Origin: CAZWKQ01 sp964634005
GTDB taxonomy: Bacteria > Bacteroidota > Bacteroidia > Bacteroidales > JACABE01
Length of the DNA stretch: 64,000 nt
Assembly (NCBI GenBank): GCA_964634005.1
Contig: CAZWKQ010000005.1
Location: 62,001 to 126,000 of the forward strand
Reading direction: 5' to 3'
Shown here: piece after piece, positions 63,056-64,000 of the stretch
Layout: each line of letters starts with the position of its first letter
How positions within the stretch are numbered: the stretch's first letter is position 1
Translations under genes and position numbers: made by a program
The notes under the pieces: model-generated
Databases searched by the model: none
Told to the model about the DNA's origin: nothing
Seen by the model: the letters and a program-made list of their open reading frames with translations, nothing else

Positions 63056-63910
63056 ATGTTCAATATATTAAACGACAAATTAACAGAGGAAGAAAAATAC
63101 ATAATGTTTAACAAAGGGACAGAGCGTCCCTTTACGGGCAAATATTACAAATTCTTCAAATCAGGTATATATATTTGCAAAAATTGCAAAACCGAACTTT
63201 TTGAATCGGCTTCAAAATTTGACTCCGGCTGCGGTTGGCCAAGTTTCGATGAAGAAATAAAGGGTAATGTTAAAAGAGTTTTAGATGCCGACGGAATTAG
63301 AACAGAGATACAATGTAATAATTGCGGAAGTCACCTGGGGCATGTTTTTGAAGGTGAAGGATTTACAAGCAAAAATACTCGACATTGCGTCAATTCGGCT
63401 TCAATAGATTTTATTCCTAATGATAATACAACTGAAACTGCTTATTTTGCAGGAGGTTGTTTCTGGGGTGTTGAACATCATTTTATTGATGTTAATGGAG
63501 TATATAAAACCGAAGTCGGTTATATGGGAGGCACAACCGAAAACCCGAACTATAAGGAAGTTTGCGATAATAATACAGGACATGCAGAAGTGCTTAAAGT
63601 TATTTTCAATAACCAAATTGTTTCATTTGAAGAATTATGCCGATTGTTTTTTGAAATACATGACCCAACTCAAATAGACGGACAAGGCCCTGATTTAGGC
63701 GACCAATATCGTTCTGAAATTTTCTATACAAACGAAAATCAGAAAAATACTGCTATAGAACTTATAAACTATCTTAAAAATAAAGGCTATAAAGTTGTAA
63801 CAAAATTGACACCTGAAGTAAAATTCTGGAAAGCCGAAGAATATCATCAGAAATATTATACGAAAAAAGGCTCGGAGCCATACTGCCATATATACCAAAA
63901 AAGATTTTAA
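63056..63910 (+). CDS. Bifunctional methionine sulfoxide reductase MsrB-MsrA
   Basis: 284 residues, two fused enzymes that repair both R- and S-methionine sulfoxide. MsrB (about 10-120) has zinc ligands Cys41, Cys44, Cys87 and Cys90 and catalytic Cys111 (RHCVNSAS). MsrA (about 127-284) has Cys135 in GGCFWGVE and the GHAEVLKV and DPTQIDGQGPDLGDQYRS motifs. The order is B then A. No signal peptide, so cytoplasmic, with thioredoxin as reductant. The gene stands alone; no clear -7 box was found. Confidence 0.95.
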   Translation: MFNILNDKLTEEEKYIMFNKGTERPFTGKYYKFFKSGIYICKNCKTELFESASKFDSGCGWPSFDEEIKGNVKRVLDADGIRTEIQCNNCGSHLGHVFEGEGFTSKNTRHCVNSASIDFIPNDNTTETAYFAGGCFWGVEHHFIDVNGVYKTEVGYMGGTTENPNYKEVCDNNTGHAEVLKVIFNNQIVSFEELCRLFFEIHDPTQIDGQGPDLGDQYRSEIFYTNENQKNTAIELINYLKNKGYKVVTKLTPEVKFWKAEEYHQKYYTKKGSEPYCHIYQKRF

Positions 63911-64000
63911 AATTCATTTTAATTGATTGAACTACAATACAATTTTATAAGCTTCTCAATAAATACTCACTTTTTACGTTTATAAGGTTCAAAAAAAATG

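Noticed and set aside
63911..64000. Start of a further gene at the right edge (ATG at 63998)
   Set aside because: Only the start codon would be inside the window, and no exact -7 box precedes it.

Overview
This 64 kb window is an AT-rich chromosomal segment of a member of the Bacteroidota. Five signs support this. Secreted proteins carry short signal peptides ending in Ala-Gln. There are several outer-membrane beta-barrels that end in an aromatic residue. The -7 motif TAnnTTTG, typical of this phylum, precedes about 20 genes. Shine-Dalgarno sequences are nearly absent. Families such as DUF4476, Porin_10-like porins and LytS/LytTR pairs are present. [FeFe]-hydrogenase maturation genes point to an anaerobic or fermentative lifestyle, while a DNA photolyase, a fused MsrB-MsrA and thioredoxin reductase point to at least occasional light and oxygen. 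The order cannot be fixed from the sequence alone. No rRNA, CRISPR array, insertion sequence or prophage was seen.

Layout. 1-3.3 kb: the translation operon thrS-infC-rpmI-rplT (minus strand), with infC starting at an AUU codon. 3.4-12.6 kb: a phosphopantetheinyl transferase, then a roughly 2800-residue secreted protein with three beta-helix modules and a dockerin-like C-terminus. 13-17.2 kb: a polyphosphate-polymerase (VTC) operon, then a PqqD-like RRE protein joined to a LytS/LytTR two-component pair. 17.3-24.2 kb: an E2 acyltransferase, an unknown very basic membrane protein, trxB, an AAA/DUF4143 ATPase with palindromes at its promoter, and an alpha-oxoamine synthase with a UUG start. 24.2-28.4 kb: a tight operon aspA-hydF-DUF493-like-hydE for H-cluster maturation; hydG and the hydrogenase are not in the window.

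28.5-43 kb: photolyase, a large beta-barrel, a hybrid histidine kinase with a periplasmic CxxCH motif translationally coupled to cysH, a universal stress protein, a DUF4476 protein, a stand-alone lysine-ketoglutarate reductase, a porin, a dihydropyrimidinase-like enzyme and a cold-shock protein. 43-51 kb: a YD-repeat-like protein divergent from a prolyl oligopeptidase operon (with an acyl-CoA synthetase), tRNA-Gly(CCC) and purL. 51.2-54.8 kb: a compact operon SDR-OMP-GT2-miaA closed by a strong terminator. 54.8-64 kb: a repeat-bearing lipoprotein, two small beta-barrels (one with an apparent frameshift), trmD, a TPR/outer-membrane pair and msrBA.

The items most worth follow-up are the hyd operon with its DUF493-like insert and the Gln-for-His change in HydF, the heme-sensor kinase coupled to cysH, the orphan PqqD-like protein with LytS/LytTR, the dockerin-ended giant protein, and the basic membrane protein of unknown function. 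All assignments come from reading motifs by eye; no database search was run.
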